A model generated the notes under the pieces. The model worked only from the letters and a program-made list of their open reading frames with translations. It had not been told where the DNA came from and searched no databases. A DNA stretch of 64,000 nt from NCBI GenBank assembly GCA_949318235.1, contig OX439129.1:6173116-6237115 (forward strand), written 5' to 3'. The position numbers and the translations under genes were made by a program. Shown here in pieces: positions 1-10,625 of this stretch. The stretch comes from Ecdyonurus torrentis. Lineage: Eukaryota; Arthropoda; Insecta; Ephemeroptera; Heptageniidae. Position 1 is the stretch's first letter. Every line of letters begins with the position of its first letter.

Positions 1-1619
1 TTGTTTTGCTGGTTAAAGCAGCTCACCTCATAGATAACACTATACCTGAGCAATGTTTGTTTTGCTGGTTAAAGCAGCTCACCTGATAGATAACACTATA
101 CCTGAGCAGTGTTTGGCTTGCTGGCTAAAGCAGCTCACCTGATAGATAACACTATACCTGAGCAGTGTTTGGCTTGCTGGCTAAAGCAGCTCACCTGATA
201 GATAACACTATACCTGAGCAGTGTTTAGCTTGCTGGCTAAAGCAGCTCACCTGATAGATAACACTATACCTGAGCAGTGTTTGGCTTGCTGGCTAAAGCA
301 GCTCACCTGATAGATAACACTATACCTGAGCAGTGTTTGTCTTGCTGGCTAAAGCAGCTCACCTGATAGATAACACTATACCTGAGCAGTGTTTGTCTTG
401 CTGGTTAAAGCAGCTCACCTGATAGATAACACTATACCTGAGCAGTGTTTGTCTTGCTGGTTAAAGCAGCTCACCTGATAGATAACACTATACCTGAGCA
501 GTGTTTGTCTTGCTGGCTAAAGCAGCTCACCTGATAGATAACACTATACCTGAGCAGTGTTTGTCTTGCTGGCTAAAGCAGCTCACCTGATAGATAACAC
601 TATACCTGAGCAGTGTTTGTCTTGCTGGTTAAAGCAGCTCACCTGATAGATAACACTATACCTGAGCAGTGTTTGTCTTGCTGGTTAAAGCAGCTCACCT
701 GATAGATAACACTATACCTGAGCAGTGTTTGTCTTGCTGGCTAAAGCAGCTCACCTGATAGATAACACTATACCTGAGCAGTGTTTGTCTTGCTGGCTAA
801 AGCAGCTCACCTGATAGATAACACTATACCTGAGCAGTGTTTGTCTTGCTGGCTAAAGCAGCTCACCTGATAGATAACACTATACCTGAGCAGTGTTTGT
901 CTTGCTGGTTAAAGCAGCTCACCTGATAGATAACACTATACCTGAGCAGTGTTTGTCTTGCTGGTTAAAGCAGCTCACCTGATAGATAACACTATACCTG
1001 AGCAGTGTTTGTCTTGCTGGTTAAAGCAGCTCACCTGATAGATAACACTACACCTGAGCAGTGTTTGTCTTGCTGGCTAAAGCAGCTCACCTGATAGATA
1101 ACACTATACCTGAGCAGTGTTTGTCTTGCTGGCTAAAGCAGCTCACCTGATAGATAACACTATACCTGAGCAGTGTTTGGCTTGCTGGTTAAAGCAGCTC
1201 ACCTGATAGATAACGCTACACCTGAGCAGTGTTTGGCTTGCTGGCTAAAGCAGCTCACCTGATAGATAAAGCTACACCTGAGCAGTGTTTAGCTTGCTGG
1301 CTAAAGCAGCTCACCTGATAGATAACACTACACCTGAGCAGTGTTTGGCTTGCTGGTTAAAGCAGCTCACCTGATAGATAACACTATACCTGAGCAGTGT
1401 TTGTTTTGCTGGTTAAAGCAGCTCACCTGATAGATAACACTACACCTGAGCAGTGTTTGTCTTGCTTGCTAAAGCAGCTCACCTGATAGATAACACTACA
1501 CCTGAGCAGTGTTTGGCTTGCTGGCTAAAGTAGCTCACCTGATAGATAACGCTACACCTGAGCAGTGTTTGGCTTGCTGGCTAAAGCAGCTCACCTGATA
1601 GATAACACTATACCTGAGC
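1..1619. repeat. 56-bp minisatellite array, about 29 copies
   Basis: A unit of 56 bases repeats 28 full times plus 51 bases of a 29th copy. The unit start falls exactly every 56 bases (1, 57, 113 ... 1569), so no copy has gained or lost a base. Variation is limited to a few positions (ggtt/ggct, ttgt/ttgg, tatacc/tacacc). The tacacc variants cluster in the right third, as expected when the edge of an array escapes homogenisation. Each unit can form a hairpin: AACACT, ten bases, then AGTGTT. The period is not a multiple of three and no frame stays open. The array continues beyond the left edge. Confidence 0.97.
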
Positions 1620-1698
1620 GTGCATCAAAACACGTGATATAATTTCCACATAAAATTTGAGGTGCCCAAAATAGCAATATGGTTACCTTTCATCTGTC

Positions 1699-1840
1699 TA
1701 CTCGACTCAAAAAACCTGAGTTACCTGCCGTTCGACCTTTTTCGGTATCTCTCAGCAACCCCCCTTCTCCTCAAATGTGACAATGGGCGATACTTTAGGC
1801 ATGCCCGATTTAAATCGACTGAGGTTTTTTGAGTCAAGTA
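1699..1840. repeat. foldback element with 22-bp inverted ends
   Basis: The left arm (1699-1720, tactcgactcaaaaaacct...) is matched by the reverse complement of 1819-1840 with two mismatches. The loop of about 100 bases is richer in G+C than its surroundings. It is probably a small non-autonomous DNA element. No second copy was seen in the window. Confidence 0.6.
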
Positions 1841-1850
1841 TAATACTAAT

Positions 1851-1930
1851 GGTGTTTGTAGACCCTGTCTGTTTTCTGCTACTAAAATGACGATCAACTT
1901 TGGTTATTCAAATGTAATGCGCATATTTTG
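1851..1930 (+). repeat. dispersed repeat, half of a foldback seen again at 27.5 kb
   Basis: About 70 bases match the reverse complement of 27528-27590 almost base for base (shared cores include ACCCTGTCTGTT and CTACTAAAATGACGATC). The copy at 27.5 kb is a complete 100-bp foldback, so this one looks truncated. Confidence 0.6.
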
Positions 1931-2301
1931 TATAGCAAGAAAACAATGTTAATGAACAACACTATTATTATTTATATATACAATATAGAATTTTTAAATA
2001 ACGTAACTCTTCAAATACCTGTCAATGAAATATATTAGATTGTTATGCTATATTGTCTGTATGGATTATGTATTATATATATTGACACTGGTGTTAATTA
2101 CAGCTGCTCATTGTAAGGATTTATTTTTAAACACGAAACTAGATTTACTGTGTACAGCAACTTTACTAAAAAAATGAAATTCTATTGGCATATGGGAATA
2201 ACATGTATTTAGATAGAGTTTTGTGTCAACTGAAATCTCCATCTGATTGCATTGAATGGCTATAAGCCAAATAATAGAAATTAATTTTTAATTAAAGTGT
2301 C

Positions 2302-2305
<4 letters not shown>

Positions 2306-2396
<91 letters not shown>
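2306..2396. repeat. (TA)n microsatellite
   Basis: About 45 uninterrupted TA units. Any reading frame through it (Ile-Tyr repeats) is an artefact. Confidence 0.95.
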
Positions 2397-2398
<2 letters not shown>

Positions 2399-2814
2399 TA
2401 TGTACTGTTATTAATATCTATGATATTTATCGGCGTACCGTGTAAATTATGTAAGTTTTTGTTGGCACCATTTATACAGAAATAACTTGAAGGAAAAAAA
2501 ACTTGATCAATCTGCCAACTTTTTAAAGATTTTGGATTTAGTTTTTAGTTATTTTATATTTTGTTACGAACATTTCAGTAGTACTTACAAATATGTAGAG
2601 GAAAACATTTGTATTTATTTTGTTTGTTTTTTCATATTTAATGTACAAATGTTTATGTTTACATTTCCCCTCATACAAACTGTGCTGAATAGGCATCGCA
2701 AGTTTTCTAGCTATATTTAATGTTGAAAGAAAGACTTTATAAATAAATTATCAAATTGTTTTGCAAATTAGCAAATTGAGGAACTGAAACCAAACGTTTC
2801 ACGTTGTGTTATTG
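2397..2814. other. AT-rich intergenic DNA
   Basis: No coding, RNA or repeat signal was recognised. The short open frames here are AT-driven. Confidence 0.6.
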
Positions 2815-3400
2815 ATAACGTTGCAATTCATAACTACTCAATTCATAACCATTCAATTCATAACTACTCCATTCAGTATCACTCAATTCATAACTTCGTA
2901 TTTCATAACTATATACTCCATTCATAAGCATTTAATTCATAAGCATTCAATTCATAACGATTCAATACATCTCAATTCATAACGTCTTAATTCATAACCT
3001 CTTAATTCATTTATATCACAAAACACTTGATGGAACTTATATAAATAACTTTAGTCTATCTCAAAACACAACTGTAGCTCAGTTTCAGTTTCAAATAGGT
3101 TTTATTATTAGCAGTGATCAGAAAAATTCGATTTATGCAACCCGCAAGACATTTTTTTTTGTATTCTAATTTTTGCATGTTTCTGACGTCAAAAACATGA
3201 ATATTCACGCAAATTGCATACTTTACAGTATTTTTACGCTCTCTCGTGAGGCTACATTAACATTCTGGCAAAAATTGTCATCAGTTTTGAAGATCCCATT
3301 TTGTGTTAATTCATTAAAAAGCACATATGTTGTTTTATGTGGTCTCTGGTTCAATTCATAATATCTTAACTCATAACCAACAGTTCATTCATAACAATTA
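2815..3400. repeat. degenerate short-period array (attcataac motif), interrupted by a MITE
   Basis: The motif ATTCATAAC with variable 4-6 base spacers recurs about a dozen times at 2825-3008 and again at 3352-3395. The interval between is occupied by a family B MITE copy (3009-3351), so the array existed before the MITE arrived. Confidence 0.75.
3009..3351 (+). mobile_element. MITE family B, copy 1 (ends truncated)
   Basis: It matches the complete copy at 29359-29692 over nearly its full length, including the internal string TTTATGCAACCCGCA and a TGACGTCA at 3184-3191. The TTAAAGGCATAG terminus is missing on the left, and the right end breaks off at tggtctctgg. It has no coding capacity. Confidence 0.8.
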
Positions 3401-4414
3401 CATTGATGTATGCTTTGCCAGTAACATCATAAACTCACTTTTAATTTTACTAAAACTTATGAAATAAATCTGCTATAATTTAATCACCATGCACATACAA
3501 GAATCCACTTTATTTCCACAGGCCTCACTTACTTTATTATAAAATTATCGTTATAGTTTCCAACGAAATAACTTATCTATATACTTGTAACAAAAAAATT
3601 AATGGTGTGAAAGCATGAAATGAAACGTGGGGAGTGGTGGGAGATGAAAATCTCGGTTTGAAAACAATAATAAAAAAAGAAAGCAGAAAAGTTGTGTTGT
3701 GTATATAAATAATGTTTGCTTCGGTTGTTTACAAAAAAAAAAAAAAAAAAAAAAAAAAAGGCTAAATTAATTACGAAGTTTTTGTTGTTCCTGTCTCGTG
3801 ACAAATGAGAGATTACACACGTATATCTCTGCTAGATAAACAAGTTGTTGTAGCGCGAGCTGCTACTGCTACTGCTTTTTGTTTTTTTATATCGTCAACA
3901 CTCACTTTCTGGCCACACAATAAAACACGCTTTAACTTGATTATATCTATTAATTAATTATTACTAATTTAATTTATACAAGTTTTTAAATTTTAATGGA
4001 TATTGAAGTTATTTTAAAACACAATTAACTTAATTGATATTGAAAGTTTTGTATTTTGAGGTTGTATGACGCCACATTTTGTACAAATATTGTAACATTA
4101 AATTGTAGTCAAATTGCCTTATTATGACAATACCATGTGATTTGTTCATAACAGTTACCATATATCAGAGCATGTCACTATCATAGGGAAAAATAGTAAC
4201 TTTTTGTACTGTAAACGAATCATTTCATTTAAATGTTAATAAATCGGGAAAAAATGGTAAAAAAAAGAAGAAGAAAGAGAAGCAGAGATGCTATAGTTAA
4301 AACGTCGACACAGTCTCAAAAAACAGAAAGAATGAATTTCAAAATTATAGATTCTAAGACGCTCAAATTGTATGCAAGTATAGATTTATAAAACCTTGGA
4401 GTAGAACTAAAAAA
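3401..4414. other. AT-rich intergenic DNA with a 27-base poly(A) tract
   Basis: Contains an A-run at about 3732-3759 and short A-rich runs near 4259. No gene or structured repeat was recognised. Confidence 0.6.
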
Positions 4415-4658
4415 AGTATGAAAATTTCGATTTATGCAACCCGTACAACATTTGTTTGTCTTTTTACTAATTTTTGCATGTTTCTGATGTCATAAACATG
4501 AATAGTTGCGCGAATTGCATAATTTACAGTATTTTCACGCTCTCTCCACCGTGGGGCTACATTAACATTCTGGTAAACATTGTTATCAGTTTTGAAGATC
4601 CCGTTTCGTGTTTATTCATTAAAAAGCACATGTTGTTTTATGTGGTCTATGGCTTTAA
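4415..4658 (+). mobile_element. MITE family B, copy 2 (left end lost)
   Basis: Starts inside the family at gaaaatttcgatttatgcaa and runs to the intact right end tggtctatggc followed by TTAA (4655-4658). The central CRE-like site is mutated here (TGATGTCA). Confidence 0.8.
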
Positions 4659-5022
4659 CATAATCACTTAGACTGCAATTATTCCCTTAAATGTCAGGAA
4701 TATTTCAAATATTGGTCAGCACAATAGTTCAGTATGACTATCATTTTACAGTTTTAAATTATTGAATTACAATTTTGCACCTTTCAATGTTTTAAATTAA
4801 AATCACTGTTTTTTTTTTTAATTTTTTTTTTATTTGATATTTACTGTATGTCTTATAAGCCCCCGTATTCGTATTCGTTAATGCAAAAATATAAATAATA
4901 TTTTAGCAATTTCGCAACTTGATAAACTTTATTTATATAATTAAAATGTTTCAGTAACCTATTAAAATGAAAGTTTTGAATGTATAATTTTTCAACCCTA
5001 AATAGAAACAATCTGGCCAGAT
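4659..5022. other. AT-rich flank of the retrotransposon
   Basis: T-rich tracts near 4808-4832. No gene was recognised. The last bases before the LTR, ccagat, do not match the bases after the other LTR. Confidence 0.6.
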
Positions 5023-6745
5023 TGTAACCGGACGGCTACCGTATGAGCGGTAATTAATATTAATTAATTAATTAGGACTTATAGAAAATACGTGGGTGTT
5101 AATCAGAATGATTAACTTGATCAAAGATTTTTGAATTAAACTAAGTTTTTCCAGGTTAATAGCAATTAAACACAATTAATTTGGTGCGTACGTCTTACAC
5201 TATTTTTTATATTTATTTTATATCAAACCACACAAGACAAGACAAGAAAAACACAAGATTATAATATTTATTCTATAACTTATATATTATTTTAAAAAAT
5301 CCAAATTCTTATAATTATATTTCTTAAAGCTAGTAATATAAAATTCACACACTTAAAATATTAATTATTAAGAATTCAATCATCTTCTATTTTACCGATT
5401 ATTTTTCAAAGGGAGACTAAAAAAAATAGTATTGATTTTTCTCCAATATTCCCTCCCCCTTAGTGTATAGTGTGCATACAAAGCTATATGCTGCCTATTG
5501 TTACTGCTCGGGTCCCCCTCTTTTACAATAATATCCTATACAAGTCAAAATATTGTGACTCGCACCCCTTATCTTAATATATTATATTACTTATTTTAAT
5601 TTCGTATAAAAGTTAAAGCTTCTAATTTCTACTATATTATTCTAAATATGTTATAATTAAGTTATCAAAATTATATCCTAATTGATTCTACTCTTATTGT
5701 ATAATAGCAATGAATTCAATTCTACGCGTTATTATCTCGCTATTATATATTTAAATAATTCTTAAGAAAACTTCTCCCTTATATATATATTGCCTATATA
5801 AAATCAAATACAAGAAATTCACACTCTTATTATATAATACTTATATATTAAAATACTAACTACAACACACTGATTATATATATTCCACACAATTCAGTCT
5901 GAATCTGTATTCAGTTAACACGTTGCTTAACTACTTTAATATGAGAGCCGTCTTATTAAAGCGAGGATAGTATATTTTTATAAAGAGAGATTATCTAATA
6001 TAAAAGATTTCTAAAATTCTTAGATCTATAGAATGCAAATCTTCAATAAAATGAATTATTATTCCCGTAATAATATTATACAATAGATAGTACAACCTTC
6101 AAAATATGCAAGAATTATATGTATTTTACTTACAATTTTTGCATTGTATGTGTAGCTCGAGATCACAACCCAACCTTAGTCTTAGCGTGTAAAGTAGATG
6201 AAGTGACGCGGTTTGAGCGGTGTACCCCGTATTTATAGGTATCCTGTCTGTATGCAACCCGTGCTACTTCCGGTTTCAAAGGATAGCGTCCCTCTAAATG
6301 CTTAAATCTTATTGGCTAAAATTCCCATAGAAACAGTAAAGATTTAAATTGTATTGGTGGATATATTTTTAAGATTACTTTCTTACAATTACCTTGTGAG
6401 TCATGTCTAAAGTGCATTTTTACAATAAATTTACTTGCAATTTAGAAATGCAGTTTAGTCTGACTCATACTTTTTATTATGTCATAAAGATGTCACTTTT
6501 TCTGTGCATCAAAGTCCAAAATCGTATTCTAACATACGTGTTTTTCCCCTTATTTTTAACTTTGATTTAATGGATCGTTTGATTTTATCATTGTTACAAT
6601 TTCTTCCGGTTGACTAGCATTATTTAATACATTAGCTCTTAGCAACAAACTACAACATATTGTATACACTACTTATTATATATAAGAATATGAAATATTA
6701 TTTTTAATTTTTATTATTAATTAAATGCTAATTTCAGCGGTCACA
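5023..6745 (-). repeat. 3' LTR of the retrotransposon
   Basis: 1723 bp. It differs from the 5' LTR by an additional 14 bases near 6374-6387. No substitution was found by eye. TATA box at 6230-6237 (minus strand). Candidate poly(A) signals AATAAA on the minus strand lie at 5267-5272 and 5212-5217, far downstream of the probable start, which suggests a long R-U5 part. Confidence 0.96.
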
Positions 6746-7195
6746 AATCACTCTCACAATTCATTAAAAAAAATTAGAAATAAAATTTCTAATTTTTTTT
6801 TTTTCTTATTATTATTATTATGTTTTTTTCATATTCAAGTGCTTAACATATTTCATTTTCTTTTTTTACTATAATATAATGGAAAGATTTTAATCTTATA
6901 TTTTCTTATTTTATGATTAATATTTACGTTAATTTTTATTTCTTTCATAATTTGCAATAGTACTTCAAAGTAAATTTTCAATTTGTAAAACCAACTTTTA
7001 GACACGTTTTTCTTTCTATTTGATACTTTTATAATTATGTTATTCACTTCACAACACTTATTTAATTTCTATTAACTAATTCACCACACAAAACACTATT
7101 ATTCAAATTATTATAATTAATATTACTTTTAATTATTAACTTATCATTACTGAATTTATCGATAACTTTAGAACTGTATAGTATTCAGAAGGGAG

Positions 7196-7233
<38 letters not shown>

Positions 7234-7294
7234 CTGTTTGTATATATTTTTTTTTTCCCTATACTATTTGACGATAGGGGGGGGGGGTAACAAC
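6746..7294. other. AT-rich spacer between the 3' LTR and the antisense gene
   Basis: Next to the LTR the minus strand reads GTGAGAGTGATT, a weak and short polypurine-tract candidate. At about 6765-6800 the A/T-rich string with AATTAGAAAT and ATTTCTAATT forms a perfect inverted repeat. A 33-base T-run (7201-7233) and a G-run (about 7277-7287) follow. No credible sense frame is present. Confidence 0.6.
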
Positions 7295-7330
7295 CCTTAA
7301 AAGCGCTGACCTTCCCCACTGTCACTATAG
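7295..7330 (+). promoter_or_regulatory. candidate start-site region of the antisense gene
   Basis: TTAAAA at 7297-7302 lies 27 bases before a TCACTA initiator-like site whose A is at 7324. Transcription from there would leave a 31-base leader before the ATG at 7355. This is a weak match to a TATA/initiator pair and is inferred from spacing only. Read-through from the 3' LTR in the plus direction is the alternative. Confidence 0.3.
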
Positions 7331-7354
7331 TTGTCTCTTGTTCTCCACGTCACC

Positions 7355-8288
7355 ATGTTCTCTCGTCCTACGCGCTCTCATTGCAACACGCAGTGTACGC
7401 TTGGTGGTCACATTTTTGTAACAGCGGTTGATTATTCTTCTCTGATGAGCACTGAAGAAGTCGAGTGTTATCGTGTACAAAATATTACCATTTTTGAGAT
7501 TTTCTCCAGACGTATCTGGGAGTTATCCAACATAAGTCAGCGTGTGACACGTCGTGCTACCGACTCTCCTCTCGCGTTGAAACTGGTTCAACCCATAAGT
7601 GCACGTCTTATCAGCTTCCGCGATTTCTTCAAGCATTACTTGCTTGTGGATCATTCTGATGACCCAAATATGACCTTACAGAGAAGTCTGGCTGTAACTA
7701 ACTCGGTTGTTGCTGATTGTCGACACCAGCAGCGTATGATTGAAGCTGTCCTCGATGTTGTGGTGTCCTTCATTCCACTGGTACCTGACGGCATTCGCAG
7801 CGGAACCAAGATGTTTGGAAGCAACTGTCCCAAACACACTCTGTTGAACTATTGTGCTCGTTCCCAGGCCATCAGTCTTGCAGCTGACCTTATCATCATG
7901 ATGAAGAAGGAGAACACCAGCGTACATGAAACGGTAAGCCAAATTATACAGTTTATAATAGCATAAATTTTTTCACTTATTAGTAGTTACTCTATATTGT
8001 TTTTATATTGACTCAGATATTTATGCATAGTATTATATATATATATTTTTTCTTTAGCGTTTTCCGCGTTGCTTTCCGTACTATGAAGATATCAACCACA
8101 GATCTCGTCGTGCAGTCCCTCCGAGTAGACAAAACGCCGACATTTTTATTTCGGATACGAGTTCCAGTGCATCAGGGGAAGACGAAGGTGACTGTCATCT
8201 CAATAAACTCAAGCCAATTCGCGTCAATTCTCCGCCGTCTTCTTTTGTTCATTCACCATCTCCGGCTTTCTCCCCTAGTTCTCCATGA
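7355..8288 (+). CDS. antisense two-exon gene inside the retrotransposon, unknown function
   Basis: It lies between env and the 3' LTR on the strand opposite to gag-pol-env. Exon 1 is 7355-7933 (193 codons), with its ATG in a good context (caccATG). A GT donor (acg|gtaagc) follows, then a 124-base intron with a pyrimidine-rich end (tttttctttag), then exon 2 at 8058-8288 with 76 codons and TGA. The exons join in phase 0, giving 269 residues. I do not recognise the family. Visible parts: Arg-rich patches in exon 1, a hydrophobic stretch near residues 140-155, a basic cluster HRSRR at about 207-211, a hydrophobic then Ser/acidic run at about 222-238 (SDTSSSASGEDEGD, like a SUMO-interacting or CK2-type site), and a Ser/Pro-rich tail. 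No signal peptide or clear membrane segment is seen. Its G+C content is visibly well above that of env and the flanks, which suggests capture from elsewhere. The position resembles the antisense gene of deltaretroviruses, but no homology is claimed. Confidence 0.65.
7934..8057 (+). other. intron 1 of the antisense gene
   Basis: 124 bases, GTAAGC donor and TTCTTTAG acceptor. The low G+C of the intron contrasts with both flanking exons, and the frame opens on both sides only if it is removed. Confidence 0.6.
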
Positions 8289-8306
8289 ACTACTACATAA
8301 AAATAC

Positions 8307-8539
8307 GTGAGTAAAAGTTTATATTATATTATTTCTACTTAGTTTTATACTTCCATTATATTTTAGTTATTAATATTAAGTTATACTTAAATAAGGAGCA
8401 TAAATATTTTTAATTATTTACTTTTCATTATTATTATTTTTATAATTATTATTATTATTGTTATTTATTTATTTAATTGTTTATTTTTATTTTTTTTTTT
8501 ATTTATATATATATTTTTTTTTCTGTACTTAACGTGCAG
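8307..8539 (+). other. possible second intron, in the 3' untranslated part of the antisense gene
   Basis: A strong donor GTGAGTAA starts 18 bases after the stop codon. A T-rich tract ending in gtgcag (AG at 8538-8539) could accept it. The stop lies under 50 bases from the junction, so the message need not be a nonsense-decay target. The first plus-strand AATAAA downstream is at 8790-8795, opposite the env tail. Confidence 0.35.
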
Positions 8540-8624
8540 AAATTACAATTTATTTCTTTAAAAATATTTATACTTCAACTTATGATAAAAACTACACATA
8601 TATAAAGGTATCGGTTGACTATTT

Positions 8625-10604
8625 TTATTCATCTTCTTTCTCCTCTTCATAAGTACGTGGAGAAGTCATAACTAATTGTTCAATTACTTCATCAAATTTA
8701 GATTCAGGTTCATGCGTGTTTACTTTATAATTAGCCATAAAACGTTTAGTACGCAATTTTCTTTTAAAAATTATTATTATTATTATCTGAATAAATATAG
8801 TCAAAAACACGATAAAACCTATGATTATTATAAGATAAAAACCATAATTATCATGCACATCTTTTTCAATCGGAAAATCCATATTACCATATTTTATAGC
8901 TTCTAATTGTGCCTTAATTTTTGCCAAAGACAAACCAAATTGAACATCAGGTTTTTCCTCTAATATCATTTTATTAATTATATTTTTATCATTATTTGTA
9001 ATATTACCTAAAAATTCTTTTTCATATTTATGCAAAACATTTTTTATCTTAGGCACATGTATTTTTTCATGCGTATTATTAAATTTTGAAAAACCTGAAT
9101 AATGCTGAAGAATTATAAACTTTTCTCCTATCACTGAACAATCACTTTGAATATTTATTGTACCTGAATTATTCAAATTTAATTGTCTGGTGATCGTATG
9201 CGTAGCGCCACATTTTGAGTGTATAGTGGTTTCTTGCTCCACGCTATACACCCAATTATTTGAGTTCTCAGCTCGTACAAAAATTGGCGCAAAATTTTTA
9301 ATAAGATTTTTCTTACACTTTTCCTTTACTATATTTTCATAGCCACGATAAAGTGCATAAAGACAACTAGGTTCATTTGCATACCTAATTGGTTGGAGAG
9401 GTGGGCATATAGTTAATGAATTTTTCTTACATTTTCTTAAATCATGTTCATTTAATTCAATATATTGTGATAAATCACGTGTTATAGCAAGATATTTGTT
9501 TGGAGGGTCTACAGTTATAAAATAGGGCGAGTTTGCTTCTTTAAATGGCAAAACAATCACCTCATTTAAATTAAATACCATTTGTGCATTCGAAAGGGGT
9601 ATTTGAATAAATAATCTAATTTTTCCTTGATATAATGCACAATGGGATTCCGCAGCTTCGTAGTAAAATGAGTCATCATTTCCTCGTGATAATAAATTTA
9701 AATCTAAGGGTAAATTGCTGCTTACTTTAGTTAAAATCTCCCTTAATTTCTCGGGTGGTACAAAGTGTGGACTCATTTTTCCCATCGCAGTTAACTGCAT
9801 AGCTAATTGAAATTCAAAAATTTGTGTACGTATGTTTTCTAATACTCCCTCATATATTTGCAGTGTCTCATCATACGAAATGAAGCTATCTAGTCTCTCC
9901 GTGTACTTATATATCACTGCACTTTTAATCTCAGCAAGATCCTGCTCTAAGGTACTGACCGCGTGTTCTAATTTATCTACTCTTTTTTCATTAATTTTTA
10001 CCATAGAATGAGATGTATTTATTAATGAAACTTGTTCATCTAATAAAGTAATAATATTTTTGTTTGACAATTTCAATGAGTTTATCTTTTTGTTCAATTT
10101 TAACAAATGAGTATCGTCTAGTGTTCCAAATAACCATGATAATGCATGTCCTACGGGGTTAATAAGACCTCTTTTTAAACGTGGCGATACAAGCCACGCC
10201 TCCATTGATCGCGGATAAATCATATTATTCTGACTTAAAAAATTATCCCCCTTCTGTGTGCTTAGTGTTTTTTCAATAACATTTAAAATATTTAATAATT
10301 CACGAGCCTCTTGCTCCAGTGTGTAAATGCGTGTAGTGTTTCTATTTTCATTGGATAAATATGCTTTGCCAGGTATAACTGTTTCTCCTATGTCCTTAAT
10401 ATGTAATTGCTTTAGCGCAAATAAGAAATCTGTTACTGAATTTTTATAATCATTCATATCCACGTCAATAACTAAATACCAAAAGGAACCCGTAAATAAT
10501 ATCGGCTCTTGATGAATGAAAGCCACAGGTTTCTCCTCTTTGAATTCTTGTATTGATTGTGAATTACCATATCGCATAAGCAATATAAGTAAAAGTATTT
10601 CCAC
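8625..10604 (-). CDS. env: envelope glycoprotein, baculovirus-F-like (errantivirus env)
   Basis: 659 codons open from a splice acceptor to the stop. This is a class I type fusion glycoprotein that would sit on the virion or cell membrane. In order: a hydrophobic signal-peptide core within the first 15 residues, a surface subunit, a furin-type site RLKR at about 140-143 followed directly by a Gly-rich hydrophobic fusion peptide (about 144-162), a long helical/coiled-coil region (about 163-240), several Cys in the ectodomain, one membrane span at about 585-612 and a cytoplasmic tail of about 45 residues ending in acidic residues. The first codon of the open frame is GTG, and the first internal ATG (10577) would cut off most of the signal peptide. 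The start is therefore most likely supplied by a spliced leader (see the LTR donor at 18116-18128). No frameshift or premature stop is seen. Confidence 0.9.
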   Translation of the reverse strand: MEILLLILLMRYGNSQSIQEFKEEKPVAFIHQEPILFTGSFWYLVIDVDMNDYKNSVTDFLFALKQLHIKDIGETVIPGKAYLSNENRNTTRIYTLEQEARELLNILNVIEKTLSTQKGDNFLSQNNMIYPRSMEAWLVSPRLKRGLINPVGHALSWLFGTLDDTHLLKLNKKINSLKLSNKNIITLLDEQVSLINTSHSMVKINEKRVDKLEHAVSTLEQDLAEIKSAVIYKYTERLDSFISYDETLQIYEGVLENIRTQIFEFQLAMQLTAMGKMSPHFVPPEKLREILTKVSSNLPLDLNLLSRGNDDSFYYEAAESHCALYQGKIRLFIQIPLSNAQMVFNLNEVIVLPFKEANSPYFITVDPPNKYLAITRDLSQYIELNEHDLRKCKKNSLTICPPLQPIRYANEPSCLYALYRGYENIVKEKCKKNLIKNFAPIFVRAENSNNWVYSVEQETTIHSKCGATHTITRQLNLNNSGTINIQSDCSVIGEKFIILQHYSGFSKFNNTHEKIHVPKIKNVLHKYEKEFLGNITNNDKNIINKMILEEKPDVQFGLSLAKIKAQLEAIKYGNMDFPIEKDVHDNYGFYLIIIIGFIVFLTIFIQIIIIIIFKRKLRTKRFMANYKVNTHEPESKFDEVIEQLVMTSPRTYEEEKEDE

Positions 10605-10625
10605 CCTGTAACAAAGCAGAGTGTT
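10605..10625 (-). promoter_or_regulatory. splice acceptor for env mRNA
   Basis: On the minus strand tctgctttgttacag precedes the first base of the env exon (10605), with the AG at 10607-10606. It stands exactly at the upstream edge of the env frame, as expected for a subgenomic env message. Confidence 0.65.

Noticed and set aside
1..1619. CRISPR-like array
   Set aside because: The whole 56-bp unit repeats without unique spacers, so it is a minisatellite in eukaryotic DNA.
2297..2485. Open frame through the (TA)n tract (Ile-Tyr repeats); the same at 31426-31681, 39507-39701 and 62725-62945
   Set aside because: Products of simple repeats without coding signals.
6765..6800. Hairpin followed by a T-run as a transcription terminator
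   Set aside because: A bacterial-style terminator has no meaning in this setting. AT-rich palindromes are common here.
6853..7047. 64-codon minus-strand frame between env and the 3' LTR as an accessory gene
   Set aside because: It starts with GTG, its composition (Lys, Ile, Asn) is what AT-rich DNA gives by chance, and there is no splice or start context.
7651..7942. Minus-strand frames opposite the antisense gene exon
   Set aside because: Shadows of the 7355-7933 exon in other frames, without an upstream acceptor or composition support.
8008..8310. Continuous 100-codon plus frame over exon 2 of the antisense gene
   Set aside because: It reads through the intron end in another frame. The spliced phase-0 reading gives a sensible protein and joins exon 1.
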